The notes below the pieces were generated by a model. It searched no databases and had not been told where the DNA came from. It worked only from the letters and a program-made list of their open reading frames with translations. From NCBI RefSeq assembly GCF_002250835.2, contig NZ_NOJY02000024.1, positions 1 through 47,441 on the forward strand: a stretch of 47,441 nt of DNA. The letters are read 5' to 3'. How positions within the stretch are numbered: position 1 is the stretch's first letter; each line of letters opens with the position of its first letter. Made by a program: the position numbers and the translations under genes. This document shows positions 16,943 to 25,721 of this stretch, one piece after another. Source of the stretch: Romboutsia weinsteinii (GTDB taxonomy: Bacteria > Bacillota > Clostridia > Peptostreptococcales > Peptostreptococcaceae).

Positions 16943-17785
16943 ATGAAAAAATATAAAAGAGGACAACCGAATTTATATAAATACACTCTAGCTAATACTA
17001 ACCTAAGAAAAGAAAAATCTACTTCTGCAGATATAATCACTGTAATACCTGCTGGGTCTATGGTTCAAGTTATCGATGGTGAAGAAGATTGGTATGAAGT
17101 ATCATATAATGGACAAAGAGGATATGTATATAGTGATTATTTATCCAAAACAAAATATACATGGACAGATGTTACTTTAAGATCTTACCCATCTGCCGAG
17201 TCAAATCCAGTAACTACAATTCTTCCGAAATCTATAGTTCAAGTGCTATCTGTAAATGGAGACTGGAGCCATGTTATGTATGACAATCAAGAAGGATATA
17301 TATTTAGCTATTTCCTTTCTGATGATGGAAATCCGCCTGAGGGATATGATTTTGAGTATTTTTATACGGATATGACTATGTTTGTAAATGACAATCAAAT
17401 TAAAAGCCCTACTACAAATTTAATTACAACAGACTTAGAAAATAAACTTACTTATGTATTTGAAAAAAATAATGATGGTTTGTGGAAATTACTATACAAG
17501 TGGTCATGTACAATAGGCAAACCTAGTACACCAACTATCGAGGGAACTTTTTATGTTAATGGTAGAAAACCTTACTTTGGTTCTGATACTTATAGAGTAA
17601 AATACGCTACTAGAATTCGAGGAAGCTACTACTATCATTCAATTTTATTTAATGCAGCTGGAACTGAAATAACTGATGATAGACTTGGAATGGCTTTGAG
17701 TCATGGATGTATTCGATTGGCTGTAGAAAATGCTCAGTGGATTTATGATAATGTGTTAGATAAAACTACTATAATTATAAATTAG
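16943..17785 (+). CDS. L,D-transpeptidase (YkuD) with two SH3b domains and no visible signal peptide
   Basis: The 280-residue protein has two bacterial SH3 domains (about 17-53, ANTNLRKEKSTSADIITVIP; and about 72-110, VTLRSYPSAESNPVTTILPK) followed by a YkuD domain (about 125-280) with the catalytic ALSHGCIRLAVENA motif, Cys near residue 256. YkuD enzymes form 3-3 cross-links in peptidoglycan, characteristic of Clostridioides. ATG 16943 follows TGAGGTGAAGC. The N-terminus MKKYKRGQPNLYKYTLANTN has no hydrophobic core, so export by Sec is not evident. This is odd for a cell-wall enzyme; a start further upstream is not available in frame. Confidence 0.85.
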   Translation: MKKYKRGQPNLYKYTLANTNLRKEKSTSADIITVIPAGSMVQVIDGEEDWYEVSYNGQRGYVYSDYLSKTKYTWTDVTLRSYPSAESNPVTTILPKSIVQVLSVNGDWSHVMYDNQEGYIFSYFLSDDGNPPEGYDFEYFYTDMTMFVNDNQIKSPTTNLITTDLENKLTYVFEKNNDGLWKLLYKWSCTIGKPSTPTIEGTFYVNGRKPYFGSDTYRVKYATRIRGSYYYHSILFNAAGTEITDDRLGMALSHGCIRLAVENAQWIYDNVLDKTTIIIN

Positions 17786-17793
17786 TTTAATGT

Positions 17794-17835
17794 ATAGGCT
17801 CTGTTAGACAAGTATCTGGCAGAGTCTATATTTAT
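17794..17835 (+). terminator. Weak terminator-like hairpin after the L,D-transpeptidase
   Basis: TATAGGCTCTG pairs imperfectly with CAGAGTCTATA. It is followed by TTTATAAA rather than a clean T-tract, so it is only a probable terminator. Confidence 0.45.
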
Positions 17836-17980
17836 AAAATATAAAGGAAAAATTTATGAAAAGGTAAATCTTATGATGCTAATAGAAGACAGAAATAATC
17901 CTACATAAAATGTAAAAATATGGAACTAACGTATTGACTCTGATATAATCAATATTATATATGCATAGGGAGGAAATAAA

Positions 17981-18892
17981 ATGGGGGACAATGAAGTAAA
18001 ACAAGATGAAGAAGTAAGTAAAAATAAAAAAGACAATAGTGGGAATAATATAGTTAAAAAAATATCAATAGCGATACCTTTACTGGCGTTACTAGTAATA
18101 CTTATATTAACATGCACAACAACAATAAAACAAGGGCATGTAGGGGCAGTATACGACAGATTTAAAAAAGGGATTCAAGGTTATACACTATCAGAGGGAA
18201 TAAATTTTAAAACACCTTGGCAAAGCGTAAATGAATTTCCAGTATCTATAGAAACAGTATATATGAGTAAAGATATGAGAGAAGGGTCAGAAGCAGATGA
18301 ATCTATATTAATAAGCTGCAATGATGGTTCATTAAGTGCAGACTTAACTTTTAGTTACAGATTCAAAACAGAAGATGTGCCAAAAGTACAAAGACAGTAC
18401 AGAGGAAAAGGTGGACAGGAAATAATGAATAGTGTGCTTAGAGGGCAGTTAAGAAGCTGGATAAGTGAAGTAACTAAGAACTATTCTACTATGGAAGTTC
18501 ATTTAACTAAAAAAGAAGTTGTTAATGAAAAATTAACAGAACACTTAAATAAAAAGGCAGAGAAATATGGTGTAATGTTTGAAAATGTATCACTAGCAGA
18601 AACTAGAGCATCTAAAGAAGTACAAGCAGCAATAGAGAAAAGACAACAAATAAGCCAAGAAGTAGAACAACAACGTCTACAATTAGAAAAAGCGGAAATA
18701 GCCAAACAAGCAGCACAGCTTGAAGCAGAAAAAAAGATAATTCAAGCAGAAGGTGAAAAAAAGGCAAATGAAATAAAAGCACAAGGATTGGATGAAAGAA
18801 TATTAAGAGAGCAGTACATAAAAAAATGGGATGGAAAGTTACCTCAAGTAGTTGGCTCTGATTCTAGTATTTTGACTAATCTTGGTGAGTAA
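17981..18892 (+). CDS. SPFH/prohibitin-family membrane protein
   Basis: The 303-residue protein has a charged N-terminus (VKQDEEVSKNKKDNSG), one transmembrane helix (about 27-47, ISIAIPLLALLVILILTC), an SPFH/Band 7 domain (about 50-210, QGHVGAVYDRFKKGIQGYTL) and a C-terminal coiled coil rich in Glu, Gln, Lys and Ala (about 205-275) of the type used for oligomerisation. SPFH proteins form cages or rings at the membrane that organise partner proteins. SD AGGGAGGAA precedes ATG 17981. It appears alone in its transcript; no NfeD or FtsH partner is adjacent. Confidence 0.87.
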   Translation: MGDNEVKQDEEVSKNKKDNSGNNIVKKISIAIPLLALLVILILTCTTTIKQGHVGAVYDRFKKGIQGYTLSEGINFKTPWQSVNEFPVSIETVYMSKDMREGSEADESILISCNDGSLSADLTFSYRFKTEDVPKVQRQYRGKGGQEIMNSVLRGQLRSWISEVTKNYSTMEVHLTKKEVVNEKLTEHLNKKAEKYGVMFENVSLAETRASKEVQAAIEKRQQISQEVEQQRLQLEKAEIAKQAAQLEAEKKIIQAEGEKKANEIKAQGLDERILREQYIKKWDGKLPQVVGSDSSILTNLGE

Positions 18893-18932
18893 ACAGTAGT
18901 ATTTACAATGAAGTTAAATAAATATTAAGTAT

Positions 18933-18966
18933 AAAAATACATTGCTTATTTAGCAGTGTATTTTTA
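18933..18966 (+). terminator. Bidirectional terminator between the SPFH and DUF421 genes
   Basis: AAAAATACATTGCT and AGCAGTGTATTTTT pair across a short loop, with A-tract and T-tract on opposite sides, matching the convergent gene orientation. Confidence 0.85.
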
Positions 18967-18980
18967 TATTTAATTTTAAA

Positions 18981-19685
18981 TTATTTATATAAAAAAACCT
19001 TTAGGTTATCTTTATTATCAAGGGTTGCAAGTAAGACATTTCTTATATCAGTTTGATATAAACTTTGTAGTTTTGAAATAACCCAACCTTCATCTTTATT
19101 AAGTACTTTTAGCTCACTAAAATTAACTTTACCTTCTTTAATAATGATTTTGGGATAATAAAACGGTTCTGTTTTTATTTGTAACGATGAATGAGTAACT
19201 GGTTCGTACTCAGACTTTAAAAAAACAGAGAATTTACCATTAGGTTCCCAAGTTGCTAACGCTACCTTTTTAACATTATCTACTTTTTCTTCACGTAATT
19301 CCTCTAATAATACATCTATTGATAGTCTTGCCTTTTTTAATCCGTTATAAAGTATTTCACCATTTTGAACAATTGTAATCGGTGAACTATTAATAAGCCT
19401 TCTAAGAGATGGAAATTTAAGAATCATAAATATTCCACTAAGATATAGAACGACTAATACAATTGTTGTAATGATTGATCCCTCAAGTCCTAGTTTTTCA
19501 TCAGACAATGGATGGGCAATAATATTTCCAATTACTAAAGTGATAGCAAAATCAATCAGCCTTAGTTGAGATATGGAACGTTGACCTAAGAGTTTTGCAA
19601 CAGCAAGCAAAAAGAAATAAGCAATAATAGCACGAAGTATCCATTCAATGGTGCTAAGTGTTTCCTGACCATATAAAAAATCCAT
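18981..19685 (-). CDS. DUF421 (YetF/YcaP) family membrane protein
   Basis: The 234-residue protein has three N-terminal transmembrane helices (about 13-33, 45-60 and 69-91) with the family motif AKLLGQRSISQLRLIDFAITLVIGNI (LGKR/LGQR-S.SQL..FD). A soluble C-terminal YetF-like domain follows (SPITIVQNGEILYNGLKKARLSIDVLLEELRE). Bacillus homologues are spore or membrane proteins of poorly defined role. The ATG at 19685 is preceded on the minus strand by AAAGGATAT. No operon partner is seen; a terminator is shared with the SPFH gene. Confidence 0.88.
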   Translation of the reverse strand: MDFLYGQETLSTIEWILRAIIAYFFLLAVAKLLGQRSISQLRLIDFAITLVIGNIIAHPLSDEKLGLEGSIITTIVLVVLYLSGIFMILKFPSLRRLINSSPITIVQNGEILYNGLKKARLSIDVLLEELREEKVDNVKKVALATWEPNGKFSVFLKSEYEPVTHSSLQIKTEPFYYPKIIIKEGKVNFSELKVLNKDEGWVISKLQSLYQTDIRNVLLATLDNKDNLKVFLYK

Positions 19686-19922
19686 ACAATATATCCTTTC
19701 TTTAAAAGATTTAGCATTTATGTTATTTTAACCAATAATTGAGTAAAAATTACTTACTCTTGGGAGTGAGGGATTTGAGTATACTCTTGGAATATTTTAC
19801 AATATACAGATAAATTTAAAAAATATATAAAAAACATGCATGATAAGCAGGTAGATGCTGTATTGATGAGTAAAGTAAAAGAGTAGGTGTTTCGGGGCGA
19901 GTGACAGTAATTAAAAAATAAA

Positions 19923-19951
19923 AACCAGCCAACTTGAATAAGTTAGCTGGT
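19923..19951. repeat. Hairpin related to the terminator at 30007-30042
   Basis: ACCAGCCAACTT and AAGTTAGCTGGT pair. The arms match those of the hairpin at 30007-30042 (ACCAGCTAACTT and AAGTTAGCTGGT) almost exactly, although here no T-tract follows on the plus strand (TATATA). It could terminate minus-strand transcription through the preceding A-rich run. Confidence 0.55.
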
Positions 19952-20105
19952 ATATATAAATATCAGGACAAGAAGTTATATTGCTTTAAATAATATCTCT
20001 ATTTTAGCAAAACTTTAAAGTCACCTGATAATACTATTATTATATGACATTATTTTTAATTTATTACATAGTGAGGTATAAAATAATATTTAAAGGTTAT
20101 ATATT

Positions 20106-20137
20106 AAAGGACTACAGCATTTATGCTATAGCCCTTT
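20106..20137 (-). terminator. Terminator-like hairpin downstream of a candidate minus-strand micro-ORF
   Basis: On the minus strand AAAGGGCTATAGCAT pairs with ATGCTGTAGTCCTTT with one or two mismatches, followed by an AT-rich tail. It lies 64 bases past the stop of the 24-codon ORF at 20201-20275. Confidence 0.5.
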
Positions 20138-20200
20138 AGAAGATGAAGTTATCATGACAAATAAAATATGAATACCAGTAAATTCTCATGCTAAAATTAA

Positions 20201-20275
20201 TTAATATTTATTGCGAAGTTTTTTGAAGCAGCTATATTTAGGCATATAGCTATCATTATTATTACAATTGTACAT
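20201..20275 (-). CDS. Candidate 24-residue peptide gene
   Basis: An ATG at 20275 opens a 24-codon frame beginning MYNCNNNDSYMPKYSC and ending in a basic FKKLRNKY tail, with two cysteines. Its start resembles the MYNSENKD start of the Cys-rich protein encoded at 30088-30459. The SD (AAAGAG) is weak. Upstream on the minus strand lies a sigma-K-like box (20347-20374) sharing the ATATTGTGTAG segment with the region upstream of the Cys-rich gene, and a terminator-like hairpin follows. Coding status is uncertain. Confidence 0.35.
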   Translation of the reverse strand: MYNCNNNDSYMPKYSCFKKLRNKY

Positions 20276-20346
20276 AAAAAGATACTCTTTTAGTTATTTG
20301 GTATAGATTTTATCTTTTAAATAAGTTGGATAAGATCTACACAATA

Positions 20347-20374
20347 TAACATATGTATAAAAATGTCGAAATGT
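20347..20374 (-). promoter_or_regulatory. Candidate sigma-K-type promoter for the micro-ORF
   Basis: On the minus strand, AC (20374-20373), a 17-bp spacer and CATATGTTA (20355-20347) fit the AC / CATANNNTA pattern known for mother-cell sigma-K promoters. The downstream ATATTGTGTAG recurs upstream of the Cys-rich gene at 30459. The pattern is short, so chance occurrence is possible. Confidence 0.35.
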
Positions 20375-20646
20375 TACGAAAAAAGTATTAATATAAAGGG
20401 AAAATTAATTTTATAAGAAAAAGATTTTATAGATTAAGAAGTTAAAAAACGAGGGTACGACAATAACAAAAGAGTAAGATTAAAAAACAAGCAATCTAGA
20501 ATATATATAATATGTTTATATTTCTATCCCACTATAATTATACCACAAATAATTTATTTTTTTTAGACTGGGAATATATATATATTTCTATATAATTGAT
20601 AGAGTGAATTAAACAAGTTAATTTATATAATAAAGGAGGATGTACC

Positions 20647-22887
20647 ATGAGCATAAATAATTATGAATGGAACCTGGAAAATGAATATTTGCAAAAAGTC
20701 CTTGAAGAAGCTAAAAGACAGCTTGATGAAAAACGTAATGCTAAAGAGAAGTTAGAAAAAGAGGCTATAGAAACACAAAGAGAACTATGGAATGACTTAG
20801 GGTCTCTTTCTTCTGAAAATGGATTAGATCAACTTTCTGAGTTCATGTCATTTATGGATACTATGAAACATCAAAAAAGAAGCCATGAATTTACAAAAAA
20901 ACTTGAGTCAAAGTATGAAAAAATGCTTGTATCTCCTTATTTCGGTAAAATTGACTTTGTTGAAGAAAAGGAATCGATTAAGGAAAAGTGTTATATTGGA
21001 TTTTCAAATCTTATTGATGACGATTATGATTTTCTTGTATATGACTGGAGAGCACCTATTTCAAGTATGTTTTATGACTATGAAACAGGACAAGCAAGTT
21101 ATGAATGTTTGGATGGCATAATCTCTGGAGAAATAACAAGTAAAAGGCAATACAAAATTAACAACGGTAAAATTGAGTATATGTTTGACAGTAATCTAAG
21201 TATTGATGATGAAATGTTACAAGCACTTTTGAGTAAAAACTCTGATGACAAGATGAAAGGTATAGTTACCTCTATTCAGAGAGAGCAAAATCAAGTAATT
21301 CGTAATGAAGAATATAAAAATTTAATTGTTCAAGGAGCTGCCGGAAGTGGAAAAACTTCTGTAGCACTTCATAGAATTGCATATTTACTATATAAACACA
21401 GAGAGACAGTAACAGCTGAAAACATAATAATATTTTCTCCCAATGATATTTTTAATGACTACATCTCAAATGTATTACCTCAACTTGGTGAAGACAATAT
21501 GTATCAAACAACATTTAAAGACTATATGCATAAAGAGTTAGGCAATAGATTTAAAAAAGAGACTTCTTCACAAATGATGGAGTATATACTTGATTCTAAT
21601 GAAAAATTAACATATAAAGATAGAATTAAAAATATAAAGCTTAAGACATCAGTAGAATTTATGAACATTTTAAAAGCATATATAAATGATTTAGAAACAA
21701 AAGATAGATACTTTAAAGATATTACTGTAAGAGGTGAATTAGTAATTTCAGCAAAAGATATACAAAATCTATTCTTTGATGATTATTCAAACCTACCAAT
21801 TAAAAGGAGACTTGAAAAAATAAAATCAAGAATTATCTTTCTTATTGAACCCTATGAAAAAGCTTGGATTGATGAAGTATATAAGGAACTTGATGAATCT
21901 GGAGATTTTATAGACAAAGAAGAGATGAAAGAAAAAAGTACACAATTTGTAAAGAACAATTTAAATGATGTCTATGTTAAAATCTCACAAATGACAGAAT
22001 TTAATTTAATTAAGATTTATAGAAATTTATTCAAGAATTTAAATAGATTCTTAAATAAAGCAAATATTGAATATGATAAGAACTTTATATATAGTATAAA
22101 GACTTACACATTAGATAATTTAAACGCAAATATACTTAATTATGAAGATCAAGTTATACTTTTATACTTAAAAGGAGCACTTGGGGATATTGTAAATACA
22201 TCACAAATTAAATATGTAATTATAGATGAGGCACAAGACTATACTCCACTACAATATGAAATATTCTATCAACTTTTTAAATCTGCCAAGATGACTATAT
22301 TAGGAGATATAAATCAATCAATTAACCCATTTATGAATGTTGGAAATTATAATAATATTTATAACATATCAAAGGATGACACTTGCATAATAAATTTAAC
22401 AAAAAGCTATCGTTCAACAATGGAAATCACTAAATTCTCAAGAAATATTCTTATAGAAAATATAAATGATGAGTATGTTGAAAGGCATGGCGATGAGCCT
22501 AGTGTTATTGGTTTTACGGATAAAGACTGCATGAACAAAAAACTCATTGAAGATATAAAAGAGTACAAGCAAAAGAATTATAAATCTATTGGTATTATTA
22601 CAAAAACAGCACGAGAAACTAGAGAAGTATATAGCTTGTTAAAAGAAAATGATATAGATGCAAAGTCTATAGAAAAAGATGATGATAAGTATATAAATGG
22701 TATATTAGTAATACCTTCATATTTAGCTAAAGGTCTTGAATTTGACGTAGTCTTTATATATGATGCAAGTAATAGAAATTATAATAATGAAGATGAAAGG
22801 TTACTTCTTTATACTTGTTGTACAAGAGCTCTTCATGTGTTAAATATATATTACTTAGGGGAAATTACTTCTTTATTAAAAAAATAA
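20647..22887 (+). CDS. helD: HelD, RNA polymerase-associated UvrD/Rep-like helicase
   Basis: The 746-residue protein has an N-terminal coiled coil (about 10-90, rich in Glu and Lys), which in HelD inserts into the RNA polymerase secondary channel. A superfamily 1 ATPase follows with Walker A VQGAAGSGKTSVALHR (about 228-243), Walker B YVIIDEAQDYTPLQYE near residue 525, NLTKSYRSTMEITKF and the C-terminal AKGLEFDVVFIYDAS and LLLYTCCTRALHVL motifs. HelD clears stalled RNA polymerase from DNA in Bacillus and can protect against rifamycins in some actinobacteria. ATG 20647 follows AAAGGAGGATGT. It is monocistronic, with a 960-bp gene-poor region upstream. Confidence 0.9.
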   Translation: MSINNYEWNLENEYLQKVLEEAKRQLDEKRNAKEKLEKEAIETQRELWNDLGSLSSENGLDQLSEFMSFMDTMKHQKRSHEFTKKLESKYEKMLVSPYFGKIDFVEEKESIKEKCYIGFSNLIDDDYDFLVYDWRAPISSMFYDYETGQASYECLDGIISGEITSKRQYKINNGKIEYMFDSNLSIDDEMLQALLSKNSDDKMKGIVTSIQREQNQVIRNEEYKNLIVQGAAGSGKTSVALHRIAYLLYKHRETVTAENIIIFSPNDIFNDYISNVLPQLGEDNMYQTTFKDYMHKELGNRFKKETSSQMMEYILDSNEKLTYKDRIKNIKLKTSVEFMNILKAYINDLETKDRYFKDITVRGELVISAKDIQNLFFDDYSNLPIKRRLEKIKSRIIFLIEPYEKAWIDEVYKELDESGDFIDKEEMKEKSTQFVKNNLNDVYVKISQMTEFNLIKIYRNLFKNLNRFLNKANIEYDKNFIYSIKTYTLDNLNANILNYEDQVILLYLKGALGDIVNTSQIKYVIIDEAQDYTPLQYEIFYQLFKSAKMTILGDINQSINPFMNVGNYNNIYNISKDDTCIINLTKSYRSTMEITKFSRNILIENINDEYVERHGDEPSVIGFTDKDCMNKKLIEDIKEYKQKNYKSIGIITKTARETREVYSLLKENDIDAKSIEKDDDKYINGILVIPSYLAKGLEFDVVFIYDASNRNYNNEDERLLLYTCCTRALHVLNIYYLGEITSLLKK

Positions 22888-23019
22888 CCCTAATACATTT
22901 AGAATAAAAGTGATTACATTGTTAAAAAAAGATTGAATAAATATGGAGTCAGTTGGATAATAATGAAATAGTTTAAAATATAGTTAAATAGCATATTGAA
23001 TTTTTAATACTATAATTAT

Positions 23020-23053
23020 AAAAAGGGCTAATTTTGTGTAATGGCCCTTTTTA
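23020..23053. terminator. Bidirectional terminator between helD and the carbonic anhydrase gene
   Basis: AAAAAGGGC and GCCCTTTTT form the stem with A-tract and T-tract on the two sides, between convergent genes. Confidence 0.85.
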
Positions 23054-23071
23054 TAATTAATTGAATTTAAG

Positions 23072-23773
23072 TTAGTTTTGTATATTATGTTTTTTAAGAC
23101 AGTTTGAACGACAGCATAGACCACAACTACAGCGAGTATCTCCAAATAAAAGATTATATGCAGATGGAAACTCAGTGTTAACAGCAATAACAGCCTTTGC
23201 AAATTCTGCATCATCTATAGGAACAGGATACAATGAGTCTGCTTTTTCTTGAGTATCAATAACTGCTCCAGAAGGAACAAATCTACCTCTAGCAATTACA
23301 ACTCCATTAGTAACAACTGCCCCTATCCCAATATAGCAATTACTGCTAACACAAGCATTAAAGACAATTGATTTAAATCCTATAAAGACATTATCACCAA
23401 TAAAGCAAGGTCCGTGAACCATACAATTATGGGCACAAGAAACATTGTTGCCTATATAAATAGAATATCTTTCATCATTAACACGCACATACTCTTTTTC
23501 TAGACCGTGTAAAATGACACCATCTTGTAAATTAGTGTTATTACCTATATAAAAAGGTGTACCTTCATCTGCTCGTATTACAACACTACAAGCTATAAAA
23601 ACATTTTTAAGTATTGTTACATCTCCAATAATTGATGAAAAAGGACCTATGAAGGTAGAAGAATCTATTTTTGGGCATACACTACAAGGGTTTATACTGG
23701 TAGAAGGATTTGGACCTACAAAGTAAGCATATTGATTGTATGGTCCTGAAAGATTCGGTATATTATTTTCCAT
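23072..23773 (-). CDS. Gamma-class carbonic anhydrase-like protein with a Cys-rich tail
   Basis: The 233-residue protein is a left-handed beta-helix with hexapeptide repeats (FIGPFSSIIGDVTILKNVFI and on). The zinc-site histidines of archaeal Cam are conserved in spacing: His89 in GVILHGL and His115/His120 in SCAHNCMVHG. Arg67, Asp69 and Gln83 also fit. It would hydrate CO2, as a trimer. Unusual points are about a dozen cysteines spread through the helix turns and a C-terminal CSCGLCCRSNC segment (about 215-225), unlike ordinary Cam. SD GGAGGCC precedes the ATG. It is transcribed alone. The cysteine pattern hints at disulfide cross-linking, as in spore coat proteins (inference). Confidence 0.82.
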   Translation of the reverse strand: MENNIPNLSGPYNQYAYFVGPNPSTSINPCSVCPKIDSSTFIGPFSSIIGDVTILKNVFIACSVVIRADEGTPFYIGNNTNLQDGVILHGLEKEYVRVNDERYSIYIGNNVSCAHNCMVHGPCFIGDNVFIGFKSIVFNACVSSNCYIGIGAVVTNGVVIARGRFVPSGAVIDTQEKADSLYPVPIDDAEFAKAVIAVNTEFPSAYNLLFGDTRCSCGLCCRSNCLKKHNIQN

Positions 23774-23799
23774 AAATGGCCTCCTTAGATTTATTACTA

Positions 23800-23827
23800 C
23801 AATATATGAAAAAATTCGATGTATTGT
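23800..23827 (-). promoter_or_regulatory. Candidate sigma-K-type promoter for the carbonic anhydrase-like gene
   Basis: On the minus strand AC (23827-23826), 17 bases, then CATATATTG (23808-23800), followed by TAGTAATAAATC. The spacing equals that of the box at 20347-20374. The last two bases of the -10 (TG) deviate from TA. Confidence 0.3.
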
Positions 23828-23993
23828 TCGATTATTTAAAAATTTACTAATATTTACTAAAATTATAGGGAATATTATCTAATAAACTGGTTAACATATA
23901 ATTGAAAGATAAAATAATAAAGAAGTAATAATGAATAAGTTATAAGTTTTGTATAAAGCATAAAAATATTATTTTATTAAAGGAGTGTCTTCT

Positions 23994-24359
23994 ATGGCAT
24001 ATGATGATAAACAAAGAGACAATAATAGTAGTCTATTAAGATGGATAGGAAGATTCTTGCTAGTTGCAGTTATTTTAATGATAACTTCATTTGTAACTCC
24101 AGGGTTTACAATACGTGGAATGTGGTCATTTTTAATAGCTGCTGTTGTGATATCAGGATTAGATTATATAGTAGAAATGCTTATGGGAATTGATGCATCT
24201 CCTTTTGGAAAAGGCATAAAAGGATTTGTAATTGCAGCAATAATAATATATTTAGCTCAATTTTTAGTTCCTAATATGGGCGTATCTATTATAGGAGCAG
24301 CATTAGCAGCCGTTGTTATTGGATTCTTAGATGCAATATTTCCTGCTAGAGCTATGTAA
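23994..24359 (+). CDS. Phage_holin_4_2 (YvlD-type) family membrane protein
   Basis: The product from ATG 23994 is 121 residues, with a polar N-terminus (AYDDKQRDNNSSLLRW) and four transmembrane segments (about 15-31, 40-57, 70-88 and 93-112), including SFVTPGFTIRGMWSFLIAA and the terminal GFLDAIFPARAM. This matches the small four-TM holin-4_2/YvlD family of Firmicutes, which is chromosomal and not phage-specific. A GTG nine bases upstream lies within the SD AAAGGAGTGT and is rejected. It has its own terminator and no evident partner. Confidence 0.82.
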   Translation: MAYDDKQRDNNSSLLRWIGRFLLVAVILMITSFVTPGFTIRGMWSFLIAAVVISGLDYIVEMLMGIDASPFGKGIKGFVIAAIIIYLAQFLVPNMGVSIIGAALAAVVIGFLDAIFPARAM

Positions 24360-24372
24360 TTTTAAGTACATT

Positions 24373-24406
24373 AAAACTCATATCTATTAAGATATGAGTT
24401 TTTTTA
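24373..24406 (+). terminator. Terminator after the holin-like gene
   Basis: AAACTCATATCT and AGATATGAGTTT pair perfectly and are followed by TTTTT. Confidence 0.92.
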
Positions 24407-24523
24407 TGGTAAATTTACTATCAACTAAAATTGTTTGAACTATAAATATAAATGGAAGTTAGAAATAAAGGTACCTCCAAATATTATGTAGAATAGATAG
24501 ACTATATAAAAGGAGGGGATATA

Positions 24524-25720
24524 ATGAAGAAAATATTATCTTTTATATGTATAATAACAACTTTGTTAATTGGGTGTACAGATACAAAAGATATATCATT
24601 ATCTCAAAGTGAAAAAATCGAAGACTTTAAATATTTGTACAAAGTAATAGAAGAAGGCTATCCATATCTAGAAGTCAATAAAAGAGTTAATAATGTTGAT
24701 TGGTTAGCTAATAAGGAAAAATATTTAGAGAGAATTAAAAATACTAAAAATGATGAAGAATTTATATCAGAAATGACGAGTATATTATCAGACTTAAACA
24801 ATGGACATACTCATACAATTAATGATGAAAGTATATATGAGTTTTTTAAAGAAATATATACAGATTCTGGAGAGTTTGACTTTTTAGAAGATGAAAAAGT
24901 AGTTGATAGATATAAATCAATTGGAACCACAAGTGAAAATAATAAAAGTCCTATAGTAAAAAAAGACGTAACAGTTAAAGATGTAATAAAAAACAAAGTT
25001 GGATATATGCATCTACCCCAAATGTATATAAATGAAGAAGATATTAAATTTGATATGGAAATTATAGGGGAGTATATAAACACATTAGAAAATCATCAAG
25101 CACTTATTATAGACATAAGAGGTAACTCAGGTGGTAATGATGCATATTGGAGAAATATAGTAAAGAAACTAATAACTGAAGACATAACTTCGACAGGATA
25201 TGTATTGGCTAGATATAAAAATGAAGTCATGATAAATTATTATGACAAACTCGGATTAAGTTTTCAAAATATAAACAAACTACCAAAAGAAGTGTTAGAA
25301 AATGCACCAGAAGAAGTAACTAAGGATTTTAATTTATTTTTTGAAAGTAAATTAACAATACCTTCTGATAAGACTTCTAAATTTAAAGGAAATATATACC
25401 TTTTAGTTGATGACATAGTTTATTCATCAGCAGAATCCTTTGCAATATTTTGTAAACAAACGGGCTTTGCAACTTTAATAGGTGAAAGAACAGGTGGAGA
25501 TGGTGGAGGAGTTACTCCTATATTATTTAATCTAGAAAATAGTGGATTGATAGTAAGGATGACTACTGATATGTTCTTAACTGGGGATGGAGTATGTAAT
25601 GAAGAATTTAAGACTACCCCAGATTATGAAGTTGTGGATGTTAAGAGAAGAGAAAGTATTGAGGATGATAAATGTATTCAAAAGGTACTCGAATTAGAAA
25701 AAATAAAAGGGGAGATTTAA
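24524..25720 (+). CDS. S41-family (C-terminal processing type) peptidase lipoprotein
   Basis: The 398-residue protein begins with a lipoprotein signal (MKKILSFICIITTLLIGC, lipid Cys18). The S41 core runs from about residue 155 to 385: GYMHLPQMYIN, LIIDIRGNSGGND, and the active-site segment VYSSAESFAIFCKQTGFATLIGERTGGDGGGVT, in which the Ser of SSAESF is the expected nucleophile and the downstream Lys is less clear. No PDZ domain is obvious. It would be an extracellular, membrane-anchored serine protease or a processing enzyme. SD AAAGGAGGGG precedes ATG 24524. The next gene starts one base after the stop, so the two are an operon. A partial copy of its flank and 3' end survives near 30642-30745. 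Confidence 0.86.
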   Translation: MKKILSFICIITTLLIGCTDTKDISLSQSEKIEDFKYLYKVIEEGYPYLEVNKRVNNVDWLANKEKYLERIKNTKNDEEFISEMTSILSDLNNGHTHTINDESIYEFFKEIYTDSGEFDFLEDEKVVDRYKSIGTTSENNKSPIVKKDVTVKDVIKNKVGYMHLPQMYINEEDIKFDMEIIGEYINTLENHQALIIDIRGNSGGNDAYWRNIVKKLITEDITSTGYVLARYKNEVMINYYDKLGLSFQNINKLPKEVLENAPEEVTKDFNLFFESKLTIPSDKTSKFKGNIYLLVDDIVYSSAESFAIFCKQTGFATLIGERTGGDGGGVTPILFNLENSGLIVRMTTDMFLTGDGVCNEEFKTTPDYEVVDVKRRESIEDDKCIQKVLELEKIKGEI

Positions 25721-25721
25721 A

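Larger units (their letters stand above)
19686..20646. other. 960-bp region without a confident gene; several hairpins
   Basis: Between DUF421 (minus) and helD (plus) I find no conventional gene. It contains a perfect-looking hairpin at 19923-19951, a longer fold between TATCAGG (19970) and CCTGATA (20033), a terminator-like hairpin at 20106-20137 and a 24-codon candidate ORF on the minus strand (20201-20275). These could mark small RNA or small peptide genes; 20280-20640 otherwise shows nothing but AT-rich sequence. Confidence 0.5.

Noticed and set aside
19835..19885. Short plus-strand frame ending LMSKVKE in the region before helD
   Set aside because: It has no SD, no start codon with good context and no recognisable domain; it may be a decayed fragment but cannot be supported.
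23994..24359. Prophage, because of the holin-like name
   Set aside because: The four-helix holin-4_2/YvlD family is chromosomal in many Firmicutes and no other phage gene is nearby.
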